The position numbers and the translations under genes are program-made. From the NCBI RefSeq assembly GCF_026241335.1, contig NZ_JAPHAV010000001.1, positions 930,001 through 994,000 on the forward strand: 64,000 nucleotides of DNA, in the 5' to 3' direction. The notes beneath the pieces were generated by a model. The model did no database searches. It was not told where the DNA came from and saw only the letters and a program-made list of their open reading frames with translations. The DNA comes from Ochrobactrum chromiisoli. Lineage in GTDB: Bacteria > Pseudomonadota > Alphaproteobacteria > Rhizobiales > Rhizobiaceae. Shown here piece after piece: positions 1-7,277 of the stretch (the first letter of the stretch is position 1; the number at the start of each line of letters is the position of its first letter).

Positions 1-161
1 ATGGCCTGAATGACGGATGGAGCGGGGCCAAAGCTGCTTTCATTTGCACCGATGCGCGCTGTGAAAGGCTTTCCGCGCTGTAATTCCAGCGTTTCAGGCC
101 CGGTGAAAGGAACGGTGGAGGGGAGGCTTTCAACAAGCGGCGTAAGTCGAGGCGATGCCAT
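1..161 (-). CDS. PLP-dependent aminotransferase, HisC-like (5' end only; cut by window start)
   Basis: The minus strand has an ATG at 161-159 that opens a frame running off the left edge, so only the first 53 codons are visible. The start of the protein contains LVESLPSTVPF, TGPETLELQRG and ARIGANESSFGP. This is the usual N-terminal pattern of class I/II aminotransferases annotated as histidinol-phosphate aminotransferase-like, where the GANES/GANEN stretch precedes the PLP-binding domain. The catalytic lysine lies outside the window, so substrate and activity cannot be judged. A weak GGAAGC ribosome site lies just upstream. Family assignment rests on recognition of a short stretch. Confidence 0.7.
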   Translation of the reverse strand, partial: MASPRLTPLVESLPSTVPFTGPETLELQRGKPFTARIGANESSFGPAPSVIQA

Positions 162-848
162 TTTGCTTCCGATTGATTTCTTTGTAAGTCTAAGAACGAC
201 AGAAGATGGAAACCTGTGTTCACAAACTCACGAATAATGACTTTTCCCTAGCCATATCAACTTGGATCAGTTTCTGCCAGTTGCAGACGGAAGCACAGCC
301 GAATTATTGCAATATTTTGTCTTCGGCTTATCGGCTCTGCCAGAGCAACGAATATGCACCGCATATGATCGCTGTTTTGCTCTTCGAAAAAAAGCGCGTC
401 ATATCGCTGATACTGCGATCACAGCGCTTAAAGAATATCGCAACGCAACGGGGTCGAGCCTTTTTAACACAGTAGCCGGGCGGCTGGGCCACATCCTTCG
501 GGCACCAAAATGAACAGGCGATCTGCTGCGTCAAGCCGTTGAGATGGGGACAGGTCCCATTCTTCGCGTCTTTCCTTGCATAGCTGGCCGTTATAGGTGT
601 CATTTTCATTCAATGAATAGGCGTGAGCCTAACGATCAAGCTGTGATGATAACCAGAAAGAGCCTGACGCCGTTTCTAAGGCCAATGAGTGGATATCAAC
701 AGGGGGGGGCGGTTTTCGGATAGGATACGCGTTGTACTTACCCCGTTTCGTGCGTGAACCGCACCGCAGTGAGATGAGGATCGATAAGATTATGCTTGGA
801 GCGCCGATCTGATCCAATCAAATCACCGCTCTAAGCATTTGTTTTAAC

Positions 849-893
849 GCGCATCTTTCCCGAAAGCCGTTTCACACTTTTCGGGATGCGCTC
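849..893 (-). repeat. Palindromic repeat, type A (GCGCATCCCGAAAAGTG family)
   Basis: On the minus strand the unit reads GAGCGCATCCCGAAAAGTG, then GAAACGGCTTTCGG, then a closing GATGCGC. Arms built from CCGAAAA and TTTCGG can fold back. Related units occur at 7175-7277 and 11980-12024. The sequence resembles half of a Bru-RS element as known from Brucella; naming by memory, not by search. Confidence 0.6.
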
Positions 894-1007
894 TAAAATG
901 AAATTGGGCAGAGCACAGATCTGATTTAATCAGATCAAACCGCGCTTAGATGGTAGAAATAACTGACAAAATCGGTGCCAGTGCTTGTATCCCGACAGCC
1001 CTGAGTA

Positions 1008-1047
1008 AGAGCATTTCCTGTTTTGACTGAAGGGTTGGAAATGCTCT
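1008..1047. repeat. 40-bp palindromic repeat with AGAGCATTTCC ends
   Basis: AGAGCATTTCC at 1008-1018 is exactly inverted as GGAAATGCTCT at 1037-1047. The reverse complement of this 40-bp unit aligns over its whole length with 7238-7277, sharing TCAAAACAGGAAAT and the same ends. It therefore belongs to the same repeat family as the right half of the 103-bp element at 7175-7277. Confidence 0.7.
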
Positions 1048-1057
1048 CCCTGTTTGT

Positions 1058-1110
1058 TTTTACGCATTATCCCACGCAGAACCGCTTCGCGCTTTTGCTG
1101 GAAACGCTCT
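1058..1110 (-). repeat. Palindromic repeat, type B (AGCGTTTCCAGCAAAAG family), abutting integrase stop
   Basis: Read on the minus strand the unit begins AGAGCGTTTCCAGCAAAAGC, continues GAAGCGGTTCTGCGTGGGATAATGCG in two halves, and ends at 1058. The same pattern (TTTCCAGCAAAAG, then a GATAA followed by TGC or CGC) recurs at about 53452-53500 and 54124-54172. Its first bases overlap the integrase TAG stop at 1111-1109. Confidence 0.6.
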
Positions 1111-2035
1111 ACTGAATCTCCAGAACCTTCACACACGAATCGAGATCATGGGTTGCGAGATGGGCGTAACGCATTGTCATCTGCAAAGTTTGATGACCCA
1201 GCCACATTTGAACACGTCGAATATCGATCCCTCCGCGCACGAGACGCGATGCGCAGGTATGGCGCAAAATATGCGGAACGACCTGATCATCCGCCCCAAG
1301 GCCAACTTCAATTTTGGCATCGTTCCATACCTGGCGGAAACGAACCTGATTGAGCATCGAGAAAGGCCCTTTAAGGCGCTGTCGTTCAATCGTAGTCGCT
1401 TTGCGTGCACGGCGGGTCAAAGGAACTGTGCGGCTTCTGTTGGATTTTGTCAGCCAGAAGGTAACACGCTGATCCTGCAGGTCATTCCAGGTCAGCCCTA
1501 TGGCTTCTCCGAGGCGACAGCCAGTATCGACAAGAAAAACGGCTAATCTGTAACTTTCTTCACATCGATATTTGATGGCAGCGAATAGTCGCTTTTCTTC
1601 CTCATATTCGAGAAATCGAATCCGTCCCACGCGCTCTTTTTGTCGGACAAATTCCGGCAGACTGTAAATATCCCCCATCTTGTTCGCCTTTCGCAGCAGC
1701 TTGCTCAAAGCAGCCATCTTTCTATTGATGGTTGCATTGCTGTTACCGCGCTCACGAAGCGAACCAATGACAAAGTCGAGCATTTCCTGATCGAAACCCG
1801 AAAAGCGGGTGCCTTTCAAAATCTCGTCTATCTCACCGAGAAACGATTTAACATTATACTTGTGCGATCCGTCATCCCAGAGAATGTTAATATATTTTCC
1901 TGTCAGTTCAGCCAGTGAGAATTGCTCGACAATTCTGTGTTTCTGATTTCTGACAGATGTATATTCCAGATTATAATCGACAACTGGCGAATATGTATCG
2001 CCACTATCAATCGTCGTGCCCCCAACGATGATCAT
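1109..2035 (-). CDS. Tyrosine recombinase / phage-type integrase
   Basis: A 308-residue protein of the tyrosine recombinase family, which cuts and rejoins DNA through a phosphotyrosine link. All catalytic positions are visible: Arg174 (in TGCRLGEAIGL), Lys197 (TKSNRSRTVPLT), His255-x-x-Arg258 (HILRHT), His281 (WLGHQT) and the nucleophile Tyr290 (MRYAHL). Residues about 35-130 would form the SAM-like core-binding domain. The enzyme looks intact. No other phage or plasmid gene is visible nearby, so this is either a relic of an element or a lone recombinase. The TAG stop overlaps the edge of a palindromic repeat. It probably arrived by transfer; it lies between two genes that look like core genome. 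Confidence 0.88.
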   Translation of the reverse strand: MIIVGGTTIDSGDTYSPVVDYNLEYTSVRNQKHRIVEQFSLAELTGKYINILWDDGSHKYNVKSFLGEIDEILKGTRFSGFDQEMLDFVIGSLRERGNSNATINRKMAALSKLLRKANKMGDIYSLPEFVRQKERVGRIRFLEYEEEKRLFAAIKYRCEESYRLAVFLVDTGCRLGEAIGLTWNDLQDQRVTFWLTKSNRSRTVPLTRRARKATTIERQRLKGPFSMLNQVRFRQVWNDAKIEVGLGADDQVVPHILRHTCASRLVRGGIDIRRVQMWLGHQTLQMTMRYAHLATHDLDSCVKVLEIQ

Positions 2036-2250
2036 AGTAGGTCCCCCATATTATTATGGAGAACACACTTAGAGAAATAACAAGTAAAGCACAAGATAAG
2101 CAAGCTAACATTAGTTGGAGACATATTACGATCCTCTAAAGACCCCATTGCCCCCTTTTTATTCGTTCCCGTAACTCTTCATTTTGTTCTATCGAAATCC
2201 CCATTTCGAAAGAACACAGGTTCAAGCACCTAAGAGCGCTTGCTTGGTAG

Positions 2251-2280
2251 CTGACGCCAACTTCGAGTGGTTGGCGTCAG
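2251..2280 (-). terminator. Hairpin downstream of minus-strand porin
   Basis: CTGACGCCAA at 2251-2260 and TTGGCGTCAG at 2271-2280 form a perfect 10-bp stem with a 10-nt loop, 20 nt beyond the porin stop. There is no T-run after the stem on the minus strand, so it may be a weak terminator or an mRNA-stabilising 3' hairpin. Confidence 0.5.
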
Positions 2281-2300
2281 TTCTTCATATCAGGTGACTT

Positions 2301-3389
2301 TTAGAAAGAACGCTGGAAGCGGATAATGCCGCCGAAAGCATCCTTGTTATAGGCGCGTCCGTCCATGAGGGCAGGGTGATCGCTATCCCAACGGGTGTAA
2401 TTGACTTCTGGGGTGATGGTGAAGCCTGGAACGAGCTCATATGCAACGTTCGCAGCGATTGCGGTTTTGCCCCAGTCTTCGTAAGCGGCCTGTATGTTGA
2501 AAGTTGCTTTTTCGGTTGCGTTGAACTTCGCACCGCCCCAGACAGCCCAATTACCACCCCAGTTTCCGTACATGCCGATTGCATCCTCGTAAGAGGAATA
2601 ACCGCCCTGCGCCCAGATCGAGAACTGGTCTGTGATGTTCACATCGACACGAACCTTGCCAGCCCATTCTTCTAGCAGCGAATCGTAAGCAGCAACACCG
2701 GCGATCGAACCCCAGCCCTGAGCATACTTCAGACCACCCACAACATGCGGCATGTAGTCGTCGATAACATTGGATTCCAGAAAGTCGCCGTCATTATCGA
2801 AATCGTCATTGTCAATATAGCTGCCGCCGCCCTGTTCAAGCGACAGGATTGCTGAGAAACCATTGCCACCGGAGAAGGTGTAGCTGATCAGATTTGTGCG
2901 ATATACGCCTGCTGCAACAACGTCATCGTTGATGATGTCGCCGAGATAACCCGTGAAGGTGTGGAATGCCGATTCATCAAGACCAAGACGAAGGCCACCG
3001 AGCTGAATGTAAGCGAAGTTCAGCGTGTGGTCACCCTGATAGCCGTTCGTGAAGTTGAAACGGTTTTCTGTGTAGGTCTTCAGGGTGCCGAGTTCGGTTT
3101 CAGAAGCGGTTGAGGTGCGCAGCGTGAAGCGCGTGTTCTTGTTCCAGGTCTTTGAGTCGTACCCATCATACGCGTCACGGCCAGCGGCTGCATCATAACG
3201 GACATAACCGTGGATGCGCAGGCAGGTTTCGGTGCCTGGGATGTAGAAGTAGCCAGCGCCGTATGCATCGCAAACGCGGACATATTCAACTGCTTCTGGC
3301 TCTGGAGCGACGATAGCGTCTGCTGCCTGAGCGCCGGAAGCTGCAACGAGAGCTGCAGCGGAGCCGAGGAGAAGGCTCTTAATGTTCAT
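2301..3389 (-). CDS. omp2: Omp2-type general porin (left copy)
   Basis: A 362-residue outer-membrane porin of the alphaproteobacterial porin family (Omp2a/Omp2b in Brucella), forming trimeric 16-stranded beta-barrels for diffusion of small solutes. The start is ATG 3389, preceded by GACTGGAGGTCAGAA; a longer reading to 3434 lacks a ribosome site. A signal peptide of about 22 residues ends GAQA before [22 protein letters not shown] in two parts. The protein ends in the barrel closing motif FQRSF with a terminal Phe. Aromatic- and Gly-rich strands fill the rest. The first about 63 codons and the leader are identical in DNA to the right copy at 4244-5398, in inverted orientation. Whether it corresponds to omp2a or omp2b cannot be settled from sequence alone. 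Confidence 0.93.
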   Translation of the reverse strand: MNIKSLLLGSAAALVAASGAQAADAIVAPEPEAVEYVRVCDAYGAGYFYIPGTETCLRIHGYVRYDAAAGRDAYDGYDSKTWNKNTRFTLRTSTASETELGTLKTYTENRFNFTNGYQGDHTLNFAYIQLGGLRLGLDESAFHTFTGYLGDIINDDVVAAGVYRTNLISYTFSGGNGFSAILSLEQGGGSYIDNDDFDNDGDFLESNVIDDYMPHVVGGLKYAQGWGSIAGVAAYDSLLEEWAGKVRVDVNITDQFSIWAQGGYSSYEDAIGMYGNWGGNWAVWGGAKFNATEKATFNIQAAYEDWGKTAIAANVAYELVPGFTITPEVNYTRWDSDHPALMDGRAYNKDAFGGIIRFQRSF

Positions 3390-3406
3390 TTCTGACCTCC
3401 AGTCAA
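3199..3406 (-). repeat. 208-bp perfect inverted repeat, left arm (porin 5' end)
   Basis: This arm covers the ribosome site, start, signal peptide and first codons of the left porin. Read on the minus strand it matches 4227-4434 base for base by eye. Immediately outside the arms the sequences diverge (CTTGACT against TTTGACT upstream; TATGTCCGTTAT against TATGTCCGCGCT downstream). Such sharp edges point to recent gene conversion or strong constraint. Confidence 0.9.
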
Positions 3407-4243
3407 GAATCGACTGGAACTCAATAAATGTCATTAAATCAATAACTTACAAATTTTCTACTGCGAAGATACGAGAAGACAGAAAGTTATAGAGGCTGGT
3501 AAAAAGCAGCCGCTCTCAGCTTGAAAGCTGAATTATTCGTTCTGAATGGGAACACAACCTCTATGTTGATGGCGGAGAGGATGGGATTCGAACCCACGAG
3601 ACCCTTCCGGGTCTACTCCCTTAGCAGGGGAGCGCCTTCGACCACTCGGCCACCTCTCCGGTAAGGGCGAGATAGCCGGTACGCTTCATCATTTCAAGCG
3701 ATTTGATAGGTGAATGGCAAATTTCACAGTAAAATTTATACTTTAATATATGCAGACGTGTTCATAAGTACGAATTTCCGGACATTCATCCATCATTTCA
3801 ATGCCCGTATTGCGTGGATTCAGCATGAGGGATTTGCGCGGGTGGAATTCAGATTGTGGCGGATTCGATGCTGAGAGCTGATTTGCGACAGATTTCGATA
3901 TTTATGCAGGGATTCGCTGTTTCGATTTTGCGGAATTGCTAAAAAATCCATGTTTTCAAACGTTAAGACAGATTAACCGCTGTTCATAAACACTAATAAA
4001 ACCTTAATTTCCGAATTAAAGTCGGGCAATTTCGTGTCATTTCTGCAACAACGAGCTGTCATAGAGTGCCTCTGAGGACTGGTTGGCAATATTCGATGTT
4101 GAATAGAAAACGATGACGAGTATCTTCACATCCAGAAGAAGGAGCGCTTCGGGGCGACTTTTTCATCAGGGGATGGGGACAGGTTGTCCTTCAGCCAAAT
4201 CAGAATGCCCAGACCCATTTTTAACTTTGACTGGAGGTCAGAA
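3390..4243. other. Intergenic region between divergent porins
   Basis: Apart from the tRNA-Ser at 3570-3659 this stretch has no gene. Both porin leaders lie here. The part from 3661 to 4226 is A/T-rich and should hold the promoter of the right-hand porin, including a long TTAA-rich stretch near 3955-4030, but no promoter can be fixed with confidence. Confidence 0.6.
3570..3659 (-). tRNA. tRNA-Ser (anticodon GCT)
   Basis: On the minus strand the acceptor arm GGAGAGG (3659-3653) pairs with CCTCTCC (3580-3574), followed by discriminator G and an encoded CCA (3572-3570). The D-arm start GGCCGAGTGGTC, an anticodon loop CTGCTAA with anticodon GCT, a long variable arm (GACCCGGAAGGGTC) and the T-arm GGTTCGAATCC are all present. 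The long variable arm is typical of class II tRNA-Ser. The gene sits between the two porins. Confidence 0.96.
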
Positions 4244-4434
4244 ATGAACATTAAGAGCCTTCTCCTCGGCTCCGCTGCAGCTCTCGTTGCAGCTTCCGGC
4301 GCTCAGGCAGCAGACGCTATCGTCGCTCCAGAGCCAGAAGCAGTTGAATATGTCCGCGTTTGCGATGCATACGGCGCTGGCTACTTCTACATCCCAGGCA
4401 CCGAAACCTGCCTGCGCATCCACGGTTATGTCCG
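4227..4434 (+). repeat. 208-bp perfect inverted repeat, right arm (porin 5' end)
   Basis: Plus-strand partner of 3199-3406. It starts at TTGACTGGAGG and ends at TATGTCCG, covering the ribosome site and the first about 63 codons of the right porin. The spacing between the arms is about 820 bp and includes the tRNA gene. An inverted pair of this size could support inversion of the tRNA segment or gene conversion. Confidence 0.9.
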
Positions 4435-5398
4435 CGCTGACGTTAAGGGCGGCGACGACGTTTACTACCGTGGCGGTGGTCTTACCCGTAACCCTGACGG
4501 CAGCACTGTTTTCGCTCAATCGGGTAAAAAAGATCGTGACACTTACGACTTCTTGACACGCTTCTCGCTGCGTCTGTCGACCGCTTCGGAAACCGAACTC
4601 GGTACTCTGAAGACCTATTCGGAAGTTCGCTTCCAGTACCAGAACGGTGCAGATTCAGGTTCGACCGGTACTCTGCGTTATGGCTATATCCAGCTCGGCG
4701 GTCTGCGCGTTGGTCTTGATGAATCCGCATTCGTAACCTTCCCTGGTTACCTCGGCGATGTCATCAACGACGACGTGATCCTTGCTGGTGGCTATCGCAC
4801 CAACGCAATCAGCTACACCTTCACTGGCGGCAATGGCTTCTCGGCTATCATCGCTCTTGAACAGGGCAGCAACGGCGACGTAGACTACAATGGTATCATT
4901 GATGACTACACACCACATGTTGTTGGTGGCCTGAAGTATGCTCAGGGCTGGGGTTCGATCACTGGTGTTGCAGCTTACGACGCACGTAACGAAGAATGGG
5001 CTGGTAAAGTTCGCCTCGACGTAAACGTAACTGACCAGTTCTCCGTATGGGTAATGGGTGGCTATAAGTCCAATAACGACACCTACTACGGTTTCACAGA
5101 TGCTAACGGTCAGTTCCGTGGTATCCGTGCAATCGACAGCTTCTACGGCACCTGGGGTGGCGATTGGGCTGTTTGGGGTGGCGCGAAGTTCAAGGCAACC
5201 GACAAGGCTACCTTCAACCTTCAGCTCGCTTACGAAGATGCGAAGACCTTCGCAGCAACTGCAAACGTTGCTTACGAACTGGTTCCAGGCTTCACCATTA
5301 CTCCTGAAGTTTCCTACACCAAGTGGGACGACAAGCTTTCTGTCCTTAAGGGCCAGGACGCTTGGCAGGGTATGGTTCGCTTCCAGCGTTCGTTCTAA
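4244..5398 (+). CDS. omp2: Omp2-type general porin (right copy)
   Basis: A 384-residue porin, paralogue of the left copy. The start is ATG 4244 behind CTGGAGGTCAGAA; the longer frame from 4184 has no ribosome site. The signal peptide and first mature residues are identical to the left copy. The barrel then diverges, with extra sequence near residues 70-95 ([16 protein letters not shown]) and near 285-300 ([14 protein letters not shown]), which should be surface loops or the constriction loop. The C-terminus is VRFQRSF, ending in Phe as needed for BamA recognition. A strong terminator follows at 5421-5450. The differences between copies lie in loops, so pore properties or surface antigens probably differ. 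Confidence 0.93.
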   Translation: MNIKSLLLGSAAALVAASGAQAADAIVAPEPEAVEYVRVCDAYGAGYFYIPGTETCLRIHGYVRADVKGGDDVYYRGGGLTRNPDGSTVFAQSGKKDRDTYDFLTRFSLRLSTASETELGTLKTYSEVRFQYQNGADSGSTGTLRYGYIQLGGLRVGLDESAFVTFPGYLGDVINDDVILAGGYRTNAISYTFTGGNGFSAIIALEQGSNGDVDYNGIIDDYTPHVVGGLKYAQGWGSITGVAAYDARNEEWAGKVRLDVNVTDQFSVWVMGGYKSNNDTYYGFTDANGQFRGIRAIDSFYGTWGGDWAVWGGAKFKATDKATFNLQLAYEDAKTFAATANVAYELVPGFTITPEVSYTKWDDKLSVLKGQDAWQGMVRFQRSF

Positions 5399-5420
5399 TC
5401 CTAACGGATTGGTTACAGGA

Positions 5421-5450
5421 AACCCGGCAGCTCAGCTGCCGGGTTTTTTG
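5421..5450 (+). terminator. Rho-independent terminator of right porin
   Basis: AAACCCGGCAG and CTGCCGGGTTT form a G/C-rich stem around CTCAG, followed by TTTTTTG. It lies about 20 nt after the porin stop. Confidence 0.9.
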
Positions 5451-5551
5451 TTATGTCTGTCTCTTAAATCCCGCGTAGCTCTTGCTTTTTCAGGCCTGGG
5501 GGTTTCTCTTTTGCTAAAGACAAGACACAGTTTCAGCGGAGATACTGGCTC

Positions 5552-6187
5552 ATGTTAAAATGGTTCTGGCCAGGCGTGACGTGGACCGCGGCCCTGACCG
5601 CATTGGCGCTATGGTTCGGTACGGATCGCATTGAAGCCGATATTTCGGCACGTTCGGCGCAAGCATTGTCCTCCTATAGCTGGAGCGGTTTTGATGTCGA
5701 TGGCCGTAACCTTGTGCTTAAAGGTGTGGCACCGGATCCCGAAACCCAAAGGGCGGCTATCCTCGCCTTGCGCAGTGTGCCGGGCGTTGGTGACATTTCA
5801 GATTTGACAACCGTGCTTGAGGCAGCCAGCCCATACATTTTCAAACTGACCAAAAGCGGGGAGGGAATCGTTCTATCCGGCTATATTCCCGACAATTCCA
5901 TGCGTGATGCGATCATGGTTGCTGCCGAGTCGGCTGTGCAGAACGGATTGGTCGATGACGAGATGGCGCTGGCGCGGGGCGCTCAGCCGGAATTCGAAGA
6001 CCGTGTTCTCTTCGCTGTTGATCTCGCCAGAAAACTCTCAAATGCGGAAATCGAAATTTCCGATACGAAACTATCGCTCAAGGGGATAGCTCTGAGCAAT
6101 CAGGATTATGATGCTTTGATTGCTTTGTTGAATGCGCCGCTGGCCCTTGGATTGGAGCTTGCCGGTTCAAATATTGCAAGACCCTGA
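5552..6187 (+). CDS. Periplasmic BON-like protein, similar to the N-terminal half of OmpA-family proteins
   Basis: A 211-residue protein with an N-terminal hydrophobic segment (residues about 5-23, WPGVTWTAALTALALWFG) that could be a signal anchor. Two repeats follow that look like BON (phospholipid-binding) folds: about residues 45-90 (VDGRNLVLKGVAPDPETQ) and 95-145 (EGIVLSGYIPDNSMRDA), with a third partial unit near 165-205. In rhizobia similar repeats precede a C-terminal OmpA peptidoglycan-binding domain; here that domain is absent and the gene ends in NIARP. It may be a natural short form or a truncated gene. The start ATG 5552 has GGAGA about 12 nt upstream. Confidence 0.6.
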   Translation: MLKWFWPGVTWTAALTALALWFGTDRIEADISARSAQALSSYSWSGFDVDGRNLVLKGVAPDPETQRAAILALRSVPGVGDISDLTTVLEAASPYIFKLTKSGEGIVLSGYIPDNSMRDAIMVAAESAVQNGLVDDEMALARGAQPEFEDRVLFAVDLARKLSNAEIEISDTKLSLKGIALSNQDYDALIALLNAPLALGLELAGSNIARP

Positions 6188-6311
6188 TTCCAGAAAACTT
6201 TATTCGCTATGATCCCCTGTTTCTTCGCCGTACATGATTGACACCGGACCTCCGAGTGCCTTTCTGTATAAAGTGGCGGGTGTTTCGAAATGAATGTTAG
6301 GCGGACTCCAT

Positions 6312-6401
6312 ATGCTTTATCTTGCTGAGATGTTTTGGCCAGTGCTCCTGATTTCATGTGCAATCGGTGTCGCTGTCGGTTGGCTTACTGCTGGCAATTG
6401 A
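6312..6401 (+). CDS. Possible 29-residue membrane microprotein
   Basis: ATG 6312 to TGA 6401 encodes MLYLAEMFWPVLLISCAIG followed by VAVGWLTAGN: a single membrane helix with almost no soluble part. It lies between the BON-like gene and the anchored HHH gene, in the same direction. The ribosome site is weak (AGGCGG, about 9 nt upstream). I recall similar short hydrophobic peptides near OmpA-family genes in rhizobia, but this is memory rather than search. It could also be a chance frame. Confidence 0.4.
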   Translation: MLYLAEMFWPVLLISCAIGVAVGWLTAGN

Positions 6402-6507
6402 TATAGGTCTGCGTAATTCTGGAACTGAATATCTGTGCGGGGTTTTTTGATTTGCTGCTGTGGCCATTTTGGTTGTGCGCAAAAGCGTTGAGTATGAGGG
6501 AACCTAC

Positions 6508-7176
6508 ATGCCGATGTTGATCATCCAACTGGCGATTTTGATTGCCGTTGCTTTTATAATTGGCTGCATTCTCGGACGCTTTGCCAAAGGCCGAAAGACC
6601 GTGGATACAAGCCAGGAAGACACGATCATTGCGGCGGCTCTTTCAAAGCCAGCGTTGAGTGAAAAACCTGAGCCTGTTGCAACGCCCAAGGCAGTCACAG
6701 TGGAAGAGCCTGTGAAAGATCAGGTTGAAGCTGCGGCTGAACCCGTAGACGAGACCGTTCAAACGGTGGGTTCAAAAGTCCCGGAAGCGGAGGCCGCGCA
6801 GACAGAAGAGATCACGATAGAAGATGAAATTGTAGAAGTCGGAGATCCTCATCGCCCGGAATTGCTGGATGCGCCGTTGAAAGCAGTTCCTGATGATTTG
6901 ACGGCTATCCATGGCATCGGAAAATCAGTGGAAACGATGCTGCAGAAGCTTGGCGTTTTTCATTACGCGCAAATCGCTCAATGGAACTTGGATCAAGCCG
7001 CATGGATTGAGCGTCACATCGGTTTCGCCGGTCGTGTGTCGCGCGAGAACTGGATTGGGCAGGCAGCCAAACTCTTGCAATCGAATCAGCGCAGTGCCGC
7101 CAAAAAACGGGCAAAGCCTAAGAAATCCGGCGTCAAATCCAAAGCTCCCGCCCGCGCCAAGAAAACGCAAGCCTAG
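6508..7176 (+). CDS. Membrane-anchored helix-hairpin-helix protein (NuoE C-terminus-like)
   Basis: A 222-residue protein. ATG 6508 is preferred because TGAGGG lies 7-8 nt upstream; a longer frame from 6460 is possible. Residues about 3-22 form one membrane helix (LIIQLAILIAVAFIIGCILG), followed by a basic turn, then a long acidic, Pro/Ala/Glu-rich linker (about 35-125). Residues about 129-200 hold a helix-hairpin-helix-like domain (LTAIHGIGKSVETMLQKLG, then WIERHIGFAGRV), of the kind fused to NADH dehydrogenase subunit E in rhizobia. The tail is Lys/Arg/Ala-rich. The architecture suggests a protein that ties DNA or another polyanion to the inner membrane, but no function is established. The TAG stop overlaps the edge of a 103-bp palindromic repeat. 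Confidence 0.75.
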   Translation: MPMLIIQLAILIAVAFIIGCILGRFAKGRKTVDTSQEDTIIAAALSKPALSEKPEPVATPKAVTVEEPVKDQVEAAAEPVDETVQTVGSKVPEAEAAQTEEITIEDEIVEVGDPHRPELLDAPLKAVPDDLTAIHGIGKSVETMLQKLGVFHYAQIAQWNLDQAAWIERHIGFAGRVSRENWIGQAAKLLQSNQRSAAKKRAKPKKSGVKSKAPARAKKTQA

Positions 7177-7277
7177 AGCACATCCCGAAAAGTGGGAACC
7201 GGTTTTCGGCACAGGATGCGCGTGAAAACAAAGAGATAGAGCATTTCCAATAATTCAATCAAAACAGGAAATACTCT
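7175..7277. repeat. 103-bp palindromic element, Bru-RS-like
   Basis: The element has two parts: AGAGCACATCCCGAAAAGTG with its fold-back CCGGTTTTCGG, then the 40-bp AGAGCATTTCC...GGAAATACTCT palindrome (7238-7277). Its length fits the 103-105 bp Bru-RS repeats known from Brucella. It fills the whole gap between two convergent genes, and both genes take their TAG stop from the element ends (7174-7176 on plus, 7278-7276 on minus). The hairpins could also end transcription from both sides. Confidence 0.75.

Larger units (their letters stand above)
162..1108. other. Gene-poor stretch between aminotransferase and integrase
   Basis: No convincing gene is visible in this stretch. The longest frames (for example 262-513 plus and 328-609 minus) start poorly, lack a ribosome site and match no family I recognise. 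The right half holds copies of short palindromic repeats listed separately (about 849-893, 1008-1047 and 1058-1110). A run of eight or nine G lies near 700-709. The combination of repeat debris and a neighbouring lone recombinase suggests a site of past insertion and decay; that is inference. Confidence 0.6.

Noticed and set aside
262..513. Frame of 83 codons in the gene-poor left region
   Set aside because: It opens with TTG, has no ribosome site, matches no family I recognise and competes with a minus-strand frame of similar length.
700..709. G-run as a programmed frameshift site
   Set aside because: No open frame on either side of it suggests a gene that needs shifting.
1109..3659. tRNA-Ser as attachment site of the integrase
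   Set aside because: The porin gene lies between them, no second copy of the tRNA 3' end is visible near the integrase, and the tRNA-porin layout looks like the ancestral one.
3955..4030. CtrA-type sites (TTAA-N7-TTAA) upstream of the right porin
   Set aside because: TTAA pairs are present but the spacing is eight, not seven, and the stretch is A/T-rich, so chance is likely.
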